64,000 nt of DNA from Adiantum capillus-veneris (GCA_014529385.2 CM043953.1:86764342-86828341); one strand, 5' to 3'; shown: positions 43,768 to 55,883, numbered from the stretch's first letter. Translations and numbers: made by a program. The notes: a model not told the origin generated them from the sequence alone.

Positions 43768-44402
43768 GGTACACGTCTCAACACGAGATCAGCCCCTTTC
43801 ATGTACAAGACATCACCAATCACTTTGTACATGTACGCTCTATGCACAAAACCATACTTCTTAGACTTCTGAATGTCCTTTGGAATGATTCTAGTTAGCA
43901 AAAACTCCTCTTCTTGAGCCAAACTTTCCTGGCCATGATAAAAAGGTAAATTGGTCCTCAACACAAATAGCTCCCCAATCATGCTTTGAGCTGCTTCATG
44001 TGCCTCTCCATTTAGAGCATGTTCAATGTGTCTGATGCTCCATGATTCAAATTTTTTTAACAGACCTTTAATTCTGAAACACATTTCCTTCAATGAGGTG
44101 TTCTTGCTCTTCCACACACCCAACACTTGCTTCACAACTAACAAGGCATCAACTTTTATGCTCAACCTTCTAATCCCATGCTTCAAACAAATGGGTAATC
44201 CGGCTTCCAATAGAGCATATTCAGCCTCATTGCTACTATGTGCATCCAATTTGAACCCTCTCTTGCATACTAGCTTCCCCTCTGGATCATAAAGTGCTAT
44301 ACCCCCTGAAGCTGCATCATGGCTCTTCCTGTATGAGCCATCAAAGAACAACACATGTGCATTGCTGATCTGTGGTACTTCTTCAACTACCCTTCTCACC
44401 AC
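43698..44402 (-). CDS. aRNH-type second RNase H plus spacer
   Basis: The 234-codon open frame carries ISNAHVLFFDGSYRKSHDAA, SGGIALYDPEGKLV, then AHSSNEAEYALLEAGLPICL (conserved Glu) and LSIKVDALLVVKQVLGVW (conserved Asp). IRHIEHALNGEAHEAAQ follows, where the usual final Asp of N-x-x-A-D-x-x-A is His. This archaeal-like RNase H is the extra domain that separates Tat-group elements from other gypsy elements. A spacer then leads into the integrase zinc domain, which starts in a frame overlapping the 3' 70 bases. Confidence 0.85.
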   Translation of the reverse strand: MVRRVVEEVPQISNAHVLFFDGSYRKSHDAASGGIALYDPEGKLVCKRGFKLDAHSSNEAEYALLEAGLPICLKHGIRRLSIKVDALLVVKQVLGVWKSKNTSLKEMCFRIKGLLKKFESWSIRHIEHALNGEAHEAAQSMIGELFVLRTNLPFYHGQESLAQEEEFLLTRIIPKDIQKSKKYGFVHRAYMYKVIGDVLYMKGADLVLRRVPWWRSFIECWKRIMKAHVADIFL

Positions 44403-45074
44403 CTCTTCCTTAACAAGAAGGGTTTCTCCTTCTAAGTTAACAAATTAGCTAGGGTAGCTCTTGTACTGTCTTCCACTAAAAAAGAGAACTCAAACTCTTG
44501 CAGCTCAGTTACCCATTTCTTGACCACATTTGAAATGTTAGTGCCATTAATTAACTGTGGCAAAAAGGCGTAACTCATTAAGAAAACAAAAGGTCGTGGT
44601 AGCAAGTACTGACAAAATCGTCGACAAGAAAATATTACACTGGACATCACTAGCTCTACTTCCGAGAATTTTCTCTCTGCTAACCAACTTCACTCAGCTT
44701 GCACAATACACTGGCCTCATATAATGGTTGCCCTTCCCCTTTTGCAATAGCATGGCTCCAATGGCATAATCCCCTACTGATGGATTTACATAAAACACTT
44801 GCTCTCAATCATGAGCCTGCATGGCTGACAACCCCCTAACACCTCTTTCATCTATTGAAACACTGCTTCACACTTGTCATCCCATTGTAATGGATCATGA
44901 TTTGCCACTTGTTGTAATGGATAAAGGAGCTGTGAAGACAATGCAATAAACCGTGCCATGTACTTCACTTTGTGTATAAAGGTTACCAATTGCTTCGTAC
45001 TCGTAGGTGATGGAAGAGGAATAATAGACTTAACCTTGTCTTGGTTAGCCTCAATGCCATTTTCTGACACCATA
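44403..45074 (-). pseudogene. Tat RT thumb and first RNase H remnant
   Basis: RT thumb/connection motifs are readable at 45130-44852 (LLRHMVSENGIEANQDKVKS, FIHKVKYMARFIALSSQLLY, LQWDDKCEAVFQ). The first, Ty3-type RNase H at 44850-44402 survives only as fragments, such as INGTNISNVVKKWVTELQEF and FSFLVEDSTRATLANLL near its end. Stops and shifts are frequent. Confidence 0.75.
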
Positions 45075-46654
45075 TGGCGCAATAACTTCACCCTTGGCTG
45101 TGCTAGATGACATCTCTTTGTCCTCCACATTCATCATATCGAGCCAATACCATCTGCATCTTCTCATGGTGTTCAACCCTACTGCTGTAGACATAGAAGT
45201 CATCCATAAAAGCTTTAATACAACTATCAATGAATGGTTTCAATACCCAATTTGCTATCTCTTGATAGAAATATGGTCCATTTGACAACCCAAATGGAAA
45301 TACCGTATAGAAATAACAGCCCATGGTAAAATTAAAGTTGTCTTTGTTCGGTCTTTAAGAGAAAATTTCAATTGAAAATAGCATGAAAAACCTTCACACA
45401 CACTGTACCTCTCATAACCTACAGATTTGATTGATGAATGGGAGAGGATATGGATTCTTCTTAGTGGCTATATTTAAGGGTTTAAAATCTACACAAATCC
45501 TCCACTTTCTATCCTTCTTTGGGTTGAGTACTACTAGACTCACCCATTCTGTGGTTTCCACTGGGACTATGAATCCTCCCTTCAATAACTTGTCCACCTC
45601 TTCCCGCAAGGCTTCCATCTGCTCTTGACCCATCCTTCTTAGCCTTTGACGCACTAGCTTAGCACCTTCTTTCAGCTCTCTATATGCATCTCTTCTCCTT
45701 TGAACCCTCTAATCTCCTCATATGAAGTAATGAACAAATCGGGAAAACTAGCCAGCATGTGCAAATATATCTCCTTCTCCATAGTTGAGAGGTATCCCCT
45801 AATCGTTTGTGTCATCAATTCCTCCTTCTTTAAAAATTCAACTTGGTTTGCATCAACCCTTCAATTGGCGCAATAACTTCACCCTTGGCTGTGCTAGATG
45901 ACATCTCTTTGTCCTCCACATTCATCATATCGAGCCAATACCATCTGCATCTTCTCATGGTGTTCAACCTACTGCTGTAGACATAGAAGTCATCCATAAA
46001 AGCTTTAATACAACTATCAATGAATGGTTTCAATACCCAATTTGCTATCTCTTGATAGAAATATGGTCCATTTGACAACCCAAATGGAAATACCGTATAG
46101 AAATAACAGCCCATGGTAAAATTAAAGTTGTCTTTGTTCGGTCTTTAAGAGAAAATTTCAATTGAAAATAGCATGAAAAACCTTCACACACACTGTACCT
46201 CTCATAACCTACAGATTTGATTGATGAATGGGAGAGGATATGGATTCTTCTTAGTGGCTATATTTAAGGGTTTAAAATCTACACAAATCCTCCACTTTCT
46301 ATCCTTCTTTGGGTTGAGTACTACTAGACTCACCCATTCTGTGGTTTCCACTGGGACTATGAATCCTCCCTTCAATAACTTGTCCACCTCTTCCCGCAAG
46401 GCTTCCATCTGCTCTTGACCCATCCTTCTTAGCCTTTGACGCACTAGCTTAGCACCTTCTTTCAGCTCTCTATATGCATCTCTTCTCCTTTGAACCCTCT
46501 AATCTCCTCATATGAAGTAATGAACAAATCGGGAAAACTAGCCAGCATGTGCAAATATATCTCCTTCTCCATAGTTGAGAGGTATCCCTAATCGTTTGTG
46601 TCATCAATTCCTCCTTCTTTAAAAATTCAACTTGGTTTGCATCAACCCTTCAAT
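45075..46654. repeat. ~790-bp direct tandem duplication
   Basis: Copy 1 is 45075-45865 and copy 2 is 45866-46654. They are identical except for a few single-base differences, such as CAACCCTACTG/CAACCTACTG and TCCCCTAATC/TCCCTAATC. The join at 45865 (CAATT|GGCGC) shares only one or two bases with the unit ends, which points to non-homologous or template-switch duplication. Near identity indicates a recent event, after the frame was already broken. Confidence 0.95.
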
Positions 46655-46802
46655 CACTTCATAAGGCCCTTCACTTTCATCTTCAATCTCATTTGCAAAT
46701 GCAACTAAACCAGACTCCTGGATTTCTTTTCCATTCAAAATTAAATGCAACATCAACATCCATCACCACTGCTGGTAGTACTATCACTATCCTGATCAGT
46801 CA
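45075..46802 (-). pseudogene. Tat reverse transcriptase with ~790-bp tandem duplication
   Basis: Finger motifs MRQRLRRMGQEQMEALREEV, LKGGFIVPVETTEWVSLVVL and KDRKWRICVDFKPLN occur at 46444-46202 and again at 45654-45412. Palm motifs VFPFGLSNGPYFYQEIANWV and the catalytic CIKAFMDDFYVYSS occur at 46114-45830 and again at 45324-45103. Between them a frame shift disturbs the YSVCEGFSCYFQL segment in both copies. RT function would be lost. The arrangement on the minus strand is finger-palm-finger-palm followed by one thumb. Confidence 0.88.
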
Positions 46803-47622
46803 CTATGGAATAGTCTTCATCACTAGACTCATCCTCATCTTCATATTTCTCTTCCAATACTTTCCTTGTGTCCATATTATATAGCTTCTTGGCACCTGTC
46901 TTTCCATAGAAGCTAATTGTACCACGTCGCCAATCTTGAACAGCTCCCACTGCATGTAACCATGGTCTGCGAGTATAATAGGATATGCTCCCAACCCTGT
47001 TGGCATCACATGAAAATCAAGCACTACCTTTGCATCATACGCCTCCACTTCTAAGCTCTTTAAATCATCCAAACATTTTACTTTTTGATGGTTTTCCAAT
47101 CTGATCCAAAAGCCTGACGCCCCAATCATTGTAAGACCCATCTTCTCAATGCATGAGTGTGCTATGACACAATATTTGGGCTCCACCATCAACATAACCT
47201 TGTCCTAGATTTTTTCTTTTGTGCCACACATCTACTATTGGGCAGATATCTGGTAGCTCATCCATCACCAACACCTTCACTGAACCTCTCTCTGGTTCTT
47301 TCTCCATAGGGTTAACCATCCTCTTCCACAGTCGCTTTAGCTTAGGCACCATCTCTATAAGCTGCCCAAAAGTAACATCTGCTTTTCTGCTTGTCAGATC
47401 CTCCTTCCAGTCATAGCTTAATTTCCCATCCCCTAGTGGAAAATATAAAACATGAAACTTGCAACGAGCCCTTCTTTTCCTCTTAGCCTTGACATCCTCG
47501 TCTTCATGGCTCTTTCCTTTCTTCTTATTAGGACCTGTGGCACTTCTTCCTTCCTTATCCTGTGTGGTCCTCTTCCCAATAGGCATCACTAATGTATCCT
47601 CCAGCTTTGCTGCCTTCTCCAA
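46803..47622 (-). pseudogene. Tat protease region
   Basis: The frame 47622-47146 contains a basic KKKGKSHEDEDVKAKRKRRA patch, YFPLGDGKLSYDWKEDL, and the protease-like site YVDGGAQI (Asp-Gly-Gly). A shifted frame 47195-46803 continues with MGLTMIGASGFWIRLENHQK, LDFHVMPTGLGAYPIILADH and DVVQLASMERQV. The gypsy element at 60-63 kb has a matching LVDGGAQICIM site and IMSTKGNGYPFILGRPW-type end, so the two are related. In the Tat copy the ILG motif reads IILAD. Confidence 0.72.
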
Positions 47623-48900
47623 GTGACCACACTTATCACTTTTGTCTTTCCCTTTTCGTCCTGGGTCAATCCACTAGTTCCTTCTTCTCCCTTAATTTCA
47701 ATGCCATAATAATTGGACCTAGCTAGCACCTGTCTTGGCAATGTATACATGTCTCCCCCCATCCTTGGTGGCTTATCACATTGCGGGCTGATGTGGCCCA
47801 ACTCTCCACAATTATAACACATGGGTGTCTGCCTCCAGAATCTACCATCGCTCTATCCAACACCATTCCTGGGTCTTTCTTCACCTCCTGGCTGATTTGC
47901 AAACCTCCCCCGATCTCAAATTATTTCCCACATTATCTAGCATGTTTAGGCTAAGATTCCTCATTAAATCTACCACTTGCCTCATGTCTTGCCTTATCCC
48001 ATCATCTTGCACTGCTGTAGTGACCACTACTGGCATAACCTGAGGAGTAACAGAAACCACTGGTTCATGATGAACCCCTGGCATGCGACCTTGCAAAGAA
48101 TCCATAGGCTAAAATTCAGACCTCCTAGGCAAAGACTCTACTCCTAGCTGACTCATTCTTCTCAGCTTCCACTCTTTGTTCCTTGCTACCTCTAGTGCAT
48201 CTTCATATGTCCTAGGTTTCTTTAGCTCTCGGGGGGTTCACTATGTGTAAAACTACCATATCACGTGCGTTCAAGACATGTTCATAAAACCCCTTATTTG
48301 TTAATTTTGTTAGGAATATAATGTACCTTTTCTTTTAAAATCTGTAAGTTTTTTTCAAATTTGAAAAAATAATGCCCTTCTGTATGGATATTTTTGTAAG
48401 TTTCAAGAACTTTAAATACCCTTCTGTTGAACTCACGTGATAGGTTACATTTTTATTAGGTGATCTCCCTAGGCTTTAGCTCCACTCTCCAACGTATATT
48501 CTCCCAAAGACCAACCAAGAACCTGTCCTTCTTCATCATGTCAGGTGGAGGTACTTGTGGTGCTAAGGCCTTGCACATCCTCTCCCATGCCATTGAAAAC
48601 TTATGTATGTATGCATCTACTGGCTCCCCTTCCCTTTGCACCAAACCCTGCACTTCAAGATCTTCTGTCTTCACAAACTCCACTTCCAATCCATCCACAG
48701 ATTGTCCCAATTTAATCTCACAGGTGGATCAATCACACGCAACTCATCTTTAAATGATTTGGACCAAACGCATGCATCACTCTTCAAAAAAATTTGGAGA
48801 AGACGTAACATCTGTGCAGGATTGTAAATCTGGTTGCTAATTGAGGCAACCTCCATCTTTTCCGAAAAGTCTTCCACATCTTCATCACTTCTTCCATGAA
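47623..48900 (-). pseudogene. Tat gag, interrupted by a MITE
   Basis: Minus strand: MEDFSEKMEVASISNQIYNP at 48877, FKDELRVIDPPVRLNWDNLW, then VQREGEPVDAYIHKFSMAWE and MMKKDRFLVGLWENIRWRVE (capsid core) to 48483. After the MITE the frame resumes with TYEDALEVARNKEWKLRRMS and reaches a CCHC knuckle, CYNCGELGHISPQC, at 47819-47778. Capsid proteins package element RNA. Several stops are present apart from the MITE. Confidence 0.8.
48229..48473. mobile_element. 245-bp MITE with 9-bp target duplication
   Basis: It is flanked by CTTTAGCTC at 48220-48228 and 48474-48482. The ends are imperfect inverted repeats of about 45 bases whose inner part is strong: TATCACGTGCGTTCAA at the left and TATCACGTGAGTTCAA as the complement at the right. 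Removing it with one duplication restores the gag frame. A 9-bp duplication points to the Mutator-like superfamily. There is no coding content. Confidence 0.88.
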
Positions 48901-49772
48901 ATTTCAGTTAAGAGAAAGCCATGGCTACCCAAGTTTCAATGCTTTGAGAACCCCTTCTAACACACGTGCAAGAATCCAAACTTTTTACTCACTCAATCCC
49001 CAGAAACTTTAAAGGATCTCGTCTTTAGATAAGGACAAACACATGCACATCAAATGAGTTTTCATCGGAATTATAATAGGCAAAGAATATTCCAGTATCT
49101 CTCTTAATCTTCTTGGCCTGAACATAAAGATTATGTGCTGCTGGAAAAAAATCTTCCTAAACACATTAACATTTATCTGGATTCTTTGTGTAAAATGAAA
49201 AGGGTGAATTGAGGTCCGTTTTGATCATCCATGAAAGCCAACCATGCAGCTCCCAAGAAGGCACACCTGATTTATCCTCTGATTTTGTGAGAATTTCAGC
49301 AGCATAACAACATAAATGGATCAAAAGACCAAAAGACCAGCCATCACAACTTGGAAACATTTTGGCAGAGTCACAAAAAGCGTGCTCCAGCCACCTGTAT
49401 CACCGAAAGGATCTCACATTTGAGAATCCCCCAGCTCAATAAAACCTCAGGCTATCGACGCTCTCACGAAATCTTATGCAAAACTCGTCGTACAATCAAG
49501 TCTTAGAAATGACTCTCTTGCAGACCAAGTCTTAGAAATGGTTGGGACTGTCAAATAAAACCAAGTATGGCTCCACAAAGGCGTACAATGGTAGTATCTA
49601 CAAGTAACGTACAATACCAGACAATGCGCTCAAACAGGCACCAAATGAGCATACCCACGATAACTGCAAGTGACTCCCACTTGCAGGTGTATCACTCTAC
49701 TCGAGCTACTTGTACCTGTGTGAATCACGTGTACCTATACCTATCCCTGTAACCTATAACCTGTAACGTGTA
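48901..49772 (-). other. Tat element 5' leader
   Basis: 870 bases between the gag start and the duplicated primer-site block. No protein is recognised. It is presumed untranslated leader of the minus-strand element. TAACCTGTAACGTGTAACCTGTAA at 49749-49780 is a short tandem repeat. Confidence 0.5.
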
Positions 49773-50202
49773 ACCTGTAATATGCAATCTGTACTCTCGA
49801 AGCTGAAGGTACTCGAAGAAGATCCTTCGCGGGGGCACCAAAAGAATGTGAGCGGGATGGAAACACACACAACGCCTCTATAACCACCCGACATGCACTC
49901 TTGGGATGATACACACACACACACATGCTATGGGACACCACCTGGCTTACTCAACCCACCTGACCGAGATAGGGAACACACCGATGAACCTGTAATATGC
50001 AATCTGTACTCTCGAAGCTGAAGGTACTCGAAGAAGATCCTCGCGCGGGGGCACCAAAAGAATGTGAGCGGGATGGAAACACACACACAACCCTCTATAA
50101 CCACCCGACATGCACTCTTGGGATGATACACACACACACACATGCTATGGGACACCACCTGGCTTACTCAACCCACCTGACCGAGATAGGGAACACACCG
50201 AT
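49773..50202 (-). repeat. ~215-bp tandem duplication spanning LTR end and primer site
   Basis: Units are 49773-49987 and 49988-50202. Each unit contains about 75 bases of leader with the primer-site word CTTTTGGTGCCCCCGCG (minus strand) and about 140 bases of LTR end. The intact LTR therefore starts at 50063 and the inner copy repeats its U5-side end and the primer site. Differences are limited to a few bases. Confidence 0.92.
50047..50060 (-). promoter_or_regulatory. Primer-binding site of Tat-type element
   Basis: The minus strand reads CTTTTGGTGCCCCC, two bases beyond the LTR end. A second copy at 49831-49844 results from the local duplication. It is the same word as at 27563-27575. Confidence 0.7.
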
Positions 50203-51211
50203 GGAGTGAGAGGAGAGAGACTATTTATTTGCCCACTCAACACAGAGGCACACATACACACATACACCCCAAAAAAACATAGCTCAAAAGAGGAATATTT
50301 TTGATGATTAGATACAATTGAGCTTGGACCAACACCAATGGGTCAAATAGCTCACACAACATGGATGAAATATGCCAGATTCAATCACAAATTGGAGCAG
50401 AGACTTCGCTCACAGGAGAAACTTACACAACCAAAATAGCAAGAAAAACTGAGCAATTTGGAAAAATGGACAGCACCATTGTGTTTGGAGTGGCCAAAAA
50501 CCCCAGTCTACAATATCAAAGTGCTCAAATCCGACCTCGGATGAGCAATTTATGACCAAAACAGGCTCCAAAAATAGCAAAAACTCAGTTGCGGCTGTTC
50601 TTCCTCCTCTCTTCACACTTTGCTGGTTATTTTTTTAGGTTTTTTAGTGTCCACACTTCACTTTATCCCTTGGGCACCTTTGGCCTTTTAGTTGACCTCA
50701 GACGGATCTGAACAAGCCAAAAATTGGCCACACAGTGCATTTTTGTCACCCTTTTGCATCATCCGCACACCTGGCACTCAACTTTTTTCAATAATGCATC
50801 CCGCAACCACGTGAAGTGGCCCCCAAATATAGACCTCATGATGACATTTCTGCATAACATCACAAGAAAACACCACGTTGTGTCCTCGCTTACCCACGTG
50901 CAAGCATTAACGTCATTCGACCTCCTAATGCCACTAGATGCCATCTGATGCACCTGCTTACCTCATGTCATCGGCCCGCGGATAGCTTCCTCGAGAAGTT
51001 TTACGTGCTACCAACTCCTCATTATTATAGAAAAAACACACTGGTACTGGTGATAGTGAAAATCGATGTACTATGTACATGTTGTCCTACCTGTACACAT
51101 GTGGGCCCCACGTAACCACCTGGCTCTGAAAAATGGGAAACCCTTTATTTGATGCACCATGCATGTGTATGTACATATGTGCAATCACTCCTTCCAAAAA
51201 AACTCCTAACA
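50063..51211 (-). mobile_element. Right (5') LTR of Tat-type element, 1149 bp
   Basis: It matches the left LTR over its whole length. Its inner end is repeated at 49847-49987 by the tandem duplication. Confidence 0.9.
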
Positions 51212-52112
51212 CCGCTATGTTTGGGTCTTGGGTTGTAATACCTTGGGTCCCCGTCGAGGGCCCGGAACCTAAGATAGATGGGTATTGAGAACCCACGTAA
51301 GTCGAAGTGCTCGCTAGTTGCTCGGCCTCTAGAACACGACCAGAGCGCAGATGCATGTTTCTTTGGCACCCTACAGACGTCGGCGGTGAATACCCTCGAA
51401 GGTTAACCACTTGATTTTTTGGGGTTTTTGCACCCCGTTTCACTGTTTTTTTGATGTTTTTTTAATGTCATTTTACGATTGGTTTTTGGATTAGAGCGTG
51501 TGATAGCTCGAAACAAGCATATCGCTCAGAGGATTGTGGTGTGTTTTACAGGACAGTGTTCGGTTACCCGAAGCTCCGATGGTCCTCAAAAGGGGCGATT
51601 TTTACTTAGGCATTATGTAAAATAAGTAAGTAGGTGACTAAGGCCTGAGCCTGAGCGTGGGCTTGAGTTTGGACCTGGGGAATGTTCCTGATCCCGGTCC
51701 TACCTTTTAATTATTGTTATTTTTATATTATTATTTTGGGATGGAATCGTTGCGGTCGCACCGCACGTGCGAGCACACACACACCTAACCTACCTACTTG
51801 CAACTAACAGAGCTACTGCTACACACTAACACAGTAGTACAACAACTAATTAACTAACATATCTTCTTATTTTATGTTATAGATCTAACATTATAGATCT
51901 AATACTTTAAAGGCTAACACCTTTTCAACAGAAAATAGTACCTTACAACAAAGAATCTAACACCTTATTAACAGAAAACAGTACACTGTAGCAAAAACAA
52001 AGTTTCACAAATCCTTCTCAACAAGCCCTACACCTTCTTTCTCTACCTTTCCTACATTTCACATTGCACCACAAAGAAACATAGAATGCTATTCAAGCTT
52101 AGTGCAGGGCAT
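51212..52112 (-). pseudogene. Leader and start of gag of another minus-strand gypsy element
   Basis: Minus-strand frame from 51443: MKRGAKTPKNQVVNLRGYSP, then NMHLRSGRVLEAEQ. L-R-S-G-R near the start is common in plant gypsy gag proteins. The frame is cut at 51211 by the Tat-type LTR. The 670 bases up to the primer site (51444-52112) carry no recognised coding and are presumed leader. Confidence 0.55.
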
Positions 52113-52131
52113 CTCCCCGGCAGCGTTGCCA
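52113..52131 (-). promoter_or_regulatory. Gypsy primer-binding site
   Basis: The minus strand reads TGGCAACGCTGCCGGGGAG, four bases after the LTR end. It is a variant of the TGGCGCCGTTGCCGGGGA type seen at 24822-24840. Confidence 0.7.
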
Positions 52132-52135
52132 AAAA

Positions 52136-52560
<425 letters not shown>

Positions 52561-55500
52561 CTGGGTTGTCCATGAACCTACTTACATCTCCCACTACACT
52601 GTGTTCAATGCTGGCCTTGTGCAGACCATAGCATACAAAAGAGAACCTACCACTACAACATATGGAACTTTAGACATAGAGGCTATCTCCTCTTGTGTCT
52701 TTGCACACATATCCTTGGTTAGTTTAAAGTGACTAGCCAAAGGATAGAAACCGTTTTTGCATTTTGCATTGCAAACCTTTCTAGTACTTTCTTGATGTAA
52801 CCCCCCAGAGATAGCTTTATTTTCTTCTTCATCCCATCCCTTGATATCTTCATACCAAGTATCTTCTTTGAAGCACTTAAATTTTTCATTGAAAAAGATT
52901 AAGACAGGTCCTCTTTTAGGTCTTTGATGTCCTGCATGTTAGCACTTGCAATCAACATGTCATCAATAGACAACATTAGGATTCTAAACTTCCCATCAAC
53001 CAAATTCTTTGTGTAACGCAGTGATCTGAGTTGCATCTTGTGAATCCATGATCCAACATCCATCAACTTGATGCTCGCTTTAAACCATACAAGCTCTTCT
53101 TCAATCTGCAAACCATTTTCTCCTTGCCTTTTACTTCATACCCCTTTGGTTGAAGCATGTAAATTTCCTCCTCTAAGTCACCGTGAGGGAATGCCGTATC
53201 TAAATCCATTTGCTCAAGGTTCAAATCATGAGTAGTTAGGCTTAAACAAGCCTGATTGAGCTCATTTTTACAACGGAGAAAATATTTTGTTGAAGTCAAT
53301 ACTTTCTTTTGAGAAAATCCTTTAACCACCACAACCTGGACTTATACCTTTTTTCCCACTTTCTTCTTCCTTCAGCTTGTACACCATTTGTTTTGAGGTG
53401 CCAATCAGCTTGCATGTTTGGTTGCGATGTAATGTGTCCATCTCCACTTGCATGGTCTTCATCCATTGTACTTTGGATTCATGATGCATAGCTTCTTCAT
53501 ATGATTTTGGCTCTCTAGAATCTGAGATCAAGAGATGGTTGAAGGAAGGAACGAACCTTTCTGGAGGTCTACTTGCTCTTGTAGATCTTCGGGGAATAGG
53601 TCGAGGCTCCTCATTTGGTTGACATTGTTGCACATTGTCACCGTTTGTAGTCCTTAAGTCTTCACCGTCCTCAAGATCCATGTACTCATCACATGTTTCT
53701 TTTGTTTGTTTTCTTTCCAATTAGTATTTGTACATATTTTATTCATTGATAAATACATCCCTACTTTTAAATATTTTACCATCTTTAGAATTCCATAGGA
53801 GATACCTAAAATTACCTTCTCCATCGCCAATGAAGAAACACTCTTTGGACTTTGCATCTAGCTTTGATCCTAGGGTTCTATCTATGTGCATGAAAGCCTC
53901 ACACCCAAACACTTTGAGAAATGAATAATTCATCAGTTTACCTGTCCATGTCTCCTTTGGAACTCCCCCATCCAATGCTGTTGAGGGTGATCGGTTTAGA
54001 AAATATACAAATATACTTACCGCTTCCGCCCAAAGCTCAACCGGTAAGCCTGCATGTAGCCGTATGCTTCGTGCTCGCTTCATGATTGTTATGTTCCGAT
54101 TTGTTGAGGTGTCCTTGGGGTTGTCCTTTGCCTCTGAATGCCATAGCTAGCACCAATTATTTCAAAATATTGGTTGCAGTATTCACCTTCATTGTTGGAT
54201 CTGAGGCATTAAACCCTGGTATCTACTTCATTCTCCACAAAGGCTTTCCACCTTTGAAATATGAAAAACACATTGCATTTATTCTTTATGTCATAAACCC
54301 ATGTTTTTCTACTTGCATCATCTATGAATATTACATAGTACAATGAGCCACCAAGGGATGGTGTACTTGCAAGACCCCAAACATAAGAACGAACAATTTA
54401 AGTTTCTTATTTTTTCTTTCATTTCGTATTGTTAGGAATTCAACCCTTTTTTGTTTACCATAAACACAATTATCACTTAACTCCAAGTCCACTTGTTTCA
54501 AACCTGGTAGAAGCTTCTTTGATTAAGGAATTTTCATTCCTTTGGAACTCATATGCCAAGACAATAGTGCCACACCGCACTATTGACTTCTGTAGCTATT
54601 GCACAAGTTGATGATTGTGTGCTGACAGTACACAAGTAAAATGTACCAACCTTTTCCCCTTCAAACCACCAATTTAAAGGGGATTGTATGTTTGTTTCCG
54701 AATGCATTGTTGTGACCTCCATCATCCAATTGTCCTGTAGAGATTAAATTCTTGTAAAGAGAAGGAACATGCCTTACATCTTTAAGCTTCCATTCATTTT
54801 TGCTAGAAATTTTGACAAAACTCTACCTTTTTCGACAATTTCACAAGCTTCATCATCTCCCAAGTATACATACCCAAAATTACCTTGGTGTAATATTGGA
54901 AATGTTGCTTGTGTGGTGCCGCATGGAATGACACCCCAAAATCTACTATTTAGGAATTAGACACATTTTCTAATGAGAGATTTAGAGGATCTTGCTCTAC
55001 TTTACCTCTGCCACATTGGCCTCTAATGTTCGCTTGTTGTCTTGAGACCCCTACTCCTTCTTCTTCTTGGACCAGCAATCCTTCTTGATGTGGACCTTCT
55101 TGCCACAGTTTCAACATTCAAGAGCTGAATTTGTGCGTGACTTGCTCTGTCTTGAGCGATCACGACCCTTTTGGTTTTTGAGCCTCTCCTTAGGCCTTCC
55201 TCTTGTTTCCACTAGCAGTACAATACTTGATTATTTTCCCGTGATTCTCCTTTGCATTCCTCCCTTAGGAGAACACCCACAACGTCATCAAACTTAAGAG
55301 TAATTGTGCCAGAGATAGAATTAATTACAACCATCACAAGGCTATCCCAGCTATCTGGTAGAGACAATACTATTAGGAGAGCTTGCACTTTGTCATCGAA
55401 ATCGATTTTCATCGATCAAAGCTGACTTACATTGGTATTAAAGTGATTTAGGTGTTCTAAAACTAAACCATTCTTTGCCATCTTAAGATTGAAAGTGCTT

Positions 55501-55883
55501 CATGAGAAGTACCTTATTGAATGCCGATGGTTTCTCATAGAGGCCGTCAAGTGACTTCATCAAGTCCTCGGTGGTCTTCATCTCGAAAATTTTGAAGGAC
55601 ATCGTTGATGCCAAGCTTCACCGAATTGTTCCTAATGTGATTCAGTCAAGGAAAATCCATGCTTCATCTACCATTGTTGCGGGCTTCTTTGCAAGACCGC
55701 CTAGTGGAAAATAAAGGTCCTTGTGATAGAGATAGTCTTCAATTTGCATCTTCTAGTGTTGATAGTTCTTGCCGTATATTCTTAATTTTGAGATTCCCTT
55801 CCTCCACCATTACTCCCACTCAATTCAAGGAATCCTTTCCTTAAGATAGTTTAGCTACAAGCACACCTTGCTCTGATACCAGT
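52561..55883 (-). pseudogene. Copia gag-pol, heavily decayed
   Basis: Minus-strand order from the primer site: gag core (KIDFDDKVQALLIVLSLPDS at 55412) and a zinc knuckle near 55118-55070 with a TGA in place of the second residue (C-stop-NCGKKVHIKKDC). Then come integrase-region sequence and ARSIRLHAGLPVELWAEAVS with TWTGKLMNYSFLKVFGCEAF at 54083-53800. A linker RSTRASRPPERFVPS and RT parts follow: [35 protein letters not shown] and MLSIDDMLIASANM. The catalytic box is IDDM in place of YVDD. Virtually every domain is in a different frame. The 3' end and 3' LTR are missing at 52561. Confidence 0.85.
55870..55881 (-). promoter_or_regulatory. Copia primer-binding site (initiator Met tRNA)
   Basis: The minus strand reads TGGTATCAGAGC, the standard plant copia site, two bases from the LTR. 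Confidence 0.93.

Larger units (their letters stand above)
39989..51211 (-). mobile_element. Tat-type gypsy element with both LTRs and dual RNase H
   Basis: The LTRs are at 39989-41214 and 50063-51211 (TGTGAG...TCCTAACA in plus orientation). Minus-strand internal order is primer site, gag, protease, RT, RNase H, aRNH-type RNase H, integrase. The additional RNase H between the first one and integrase is a hallmark of the Tat/Ogre group. The flanks are CCG (39986-39988) and CCGCT (51212-51216); I see no clean 5-bp duplication. The sequences outside the two LTRs belong to different elements, so recombination may have joined two copies. It contains two later DNA transposon insertions and one tandem duplication. 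Confidence 0.88.
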
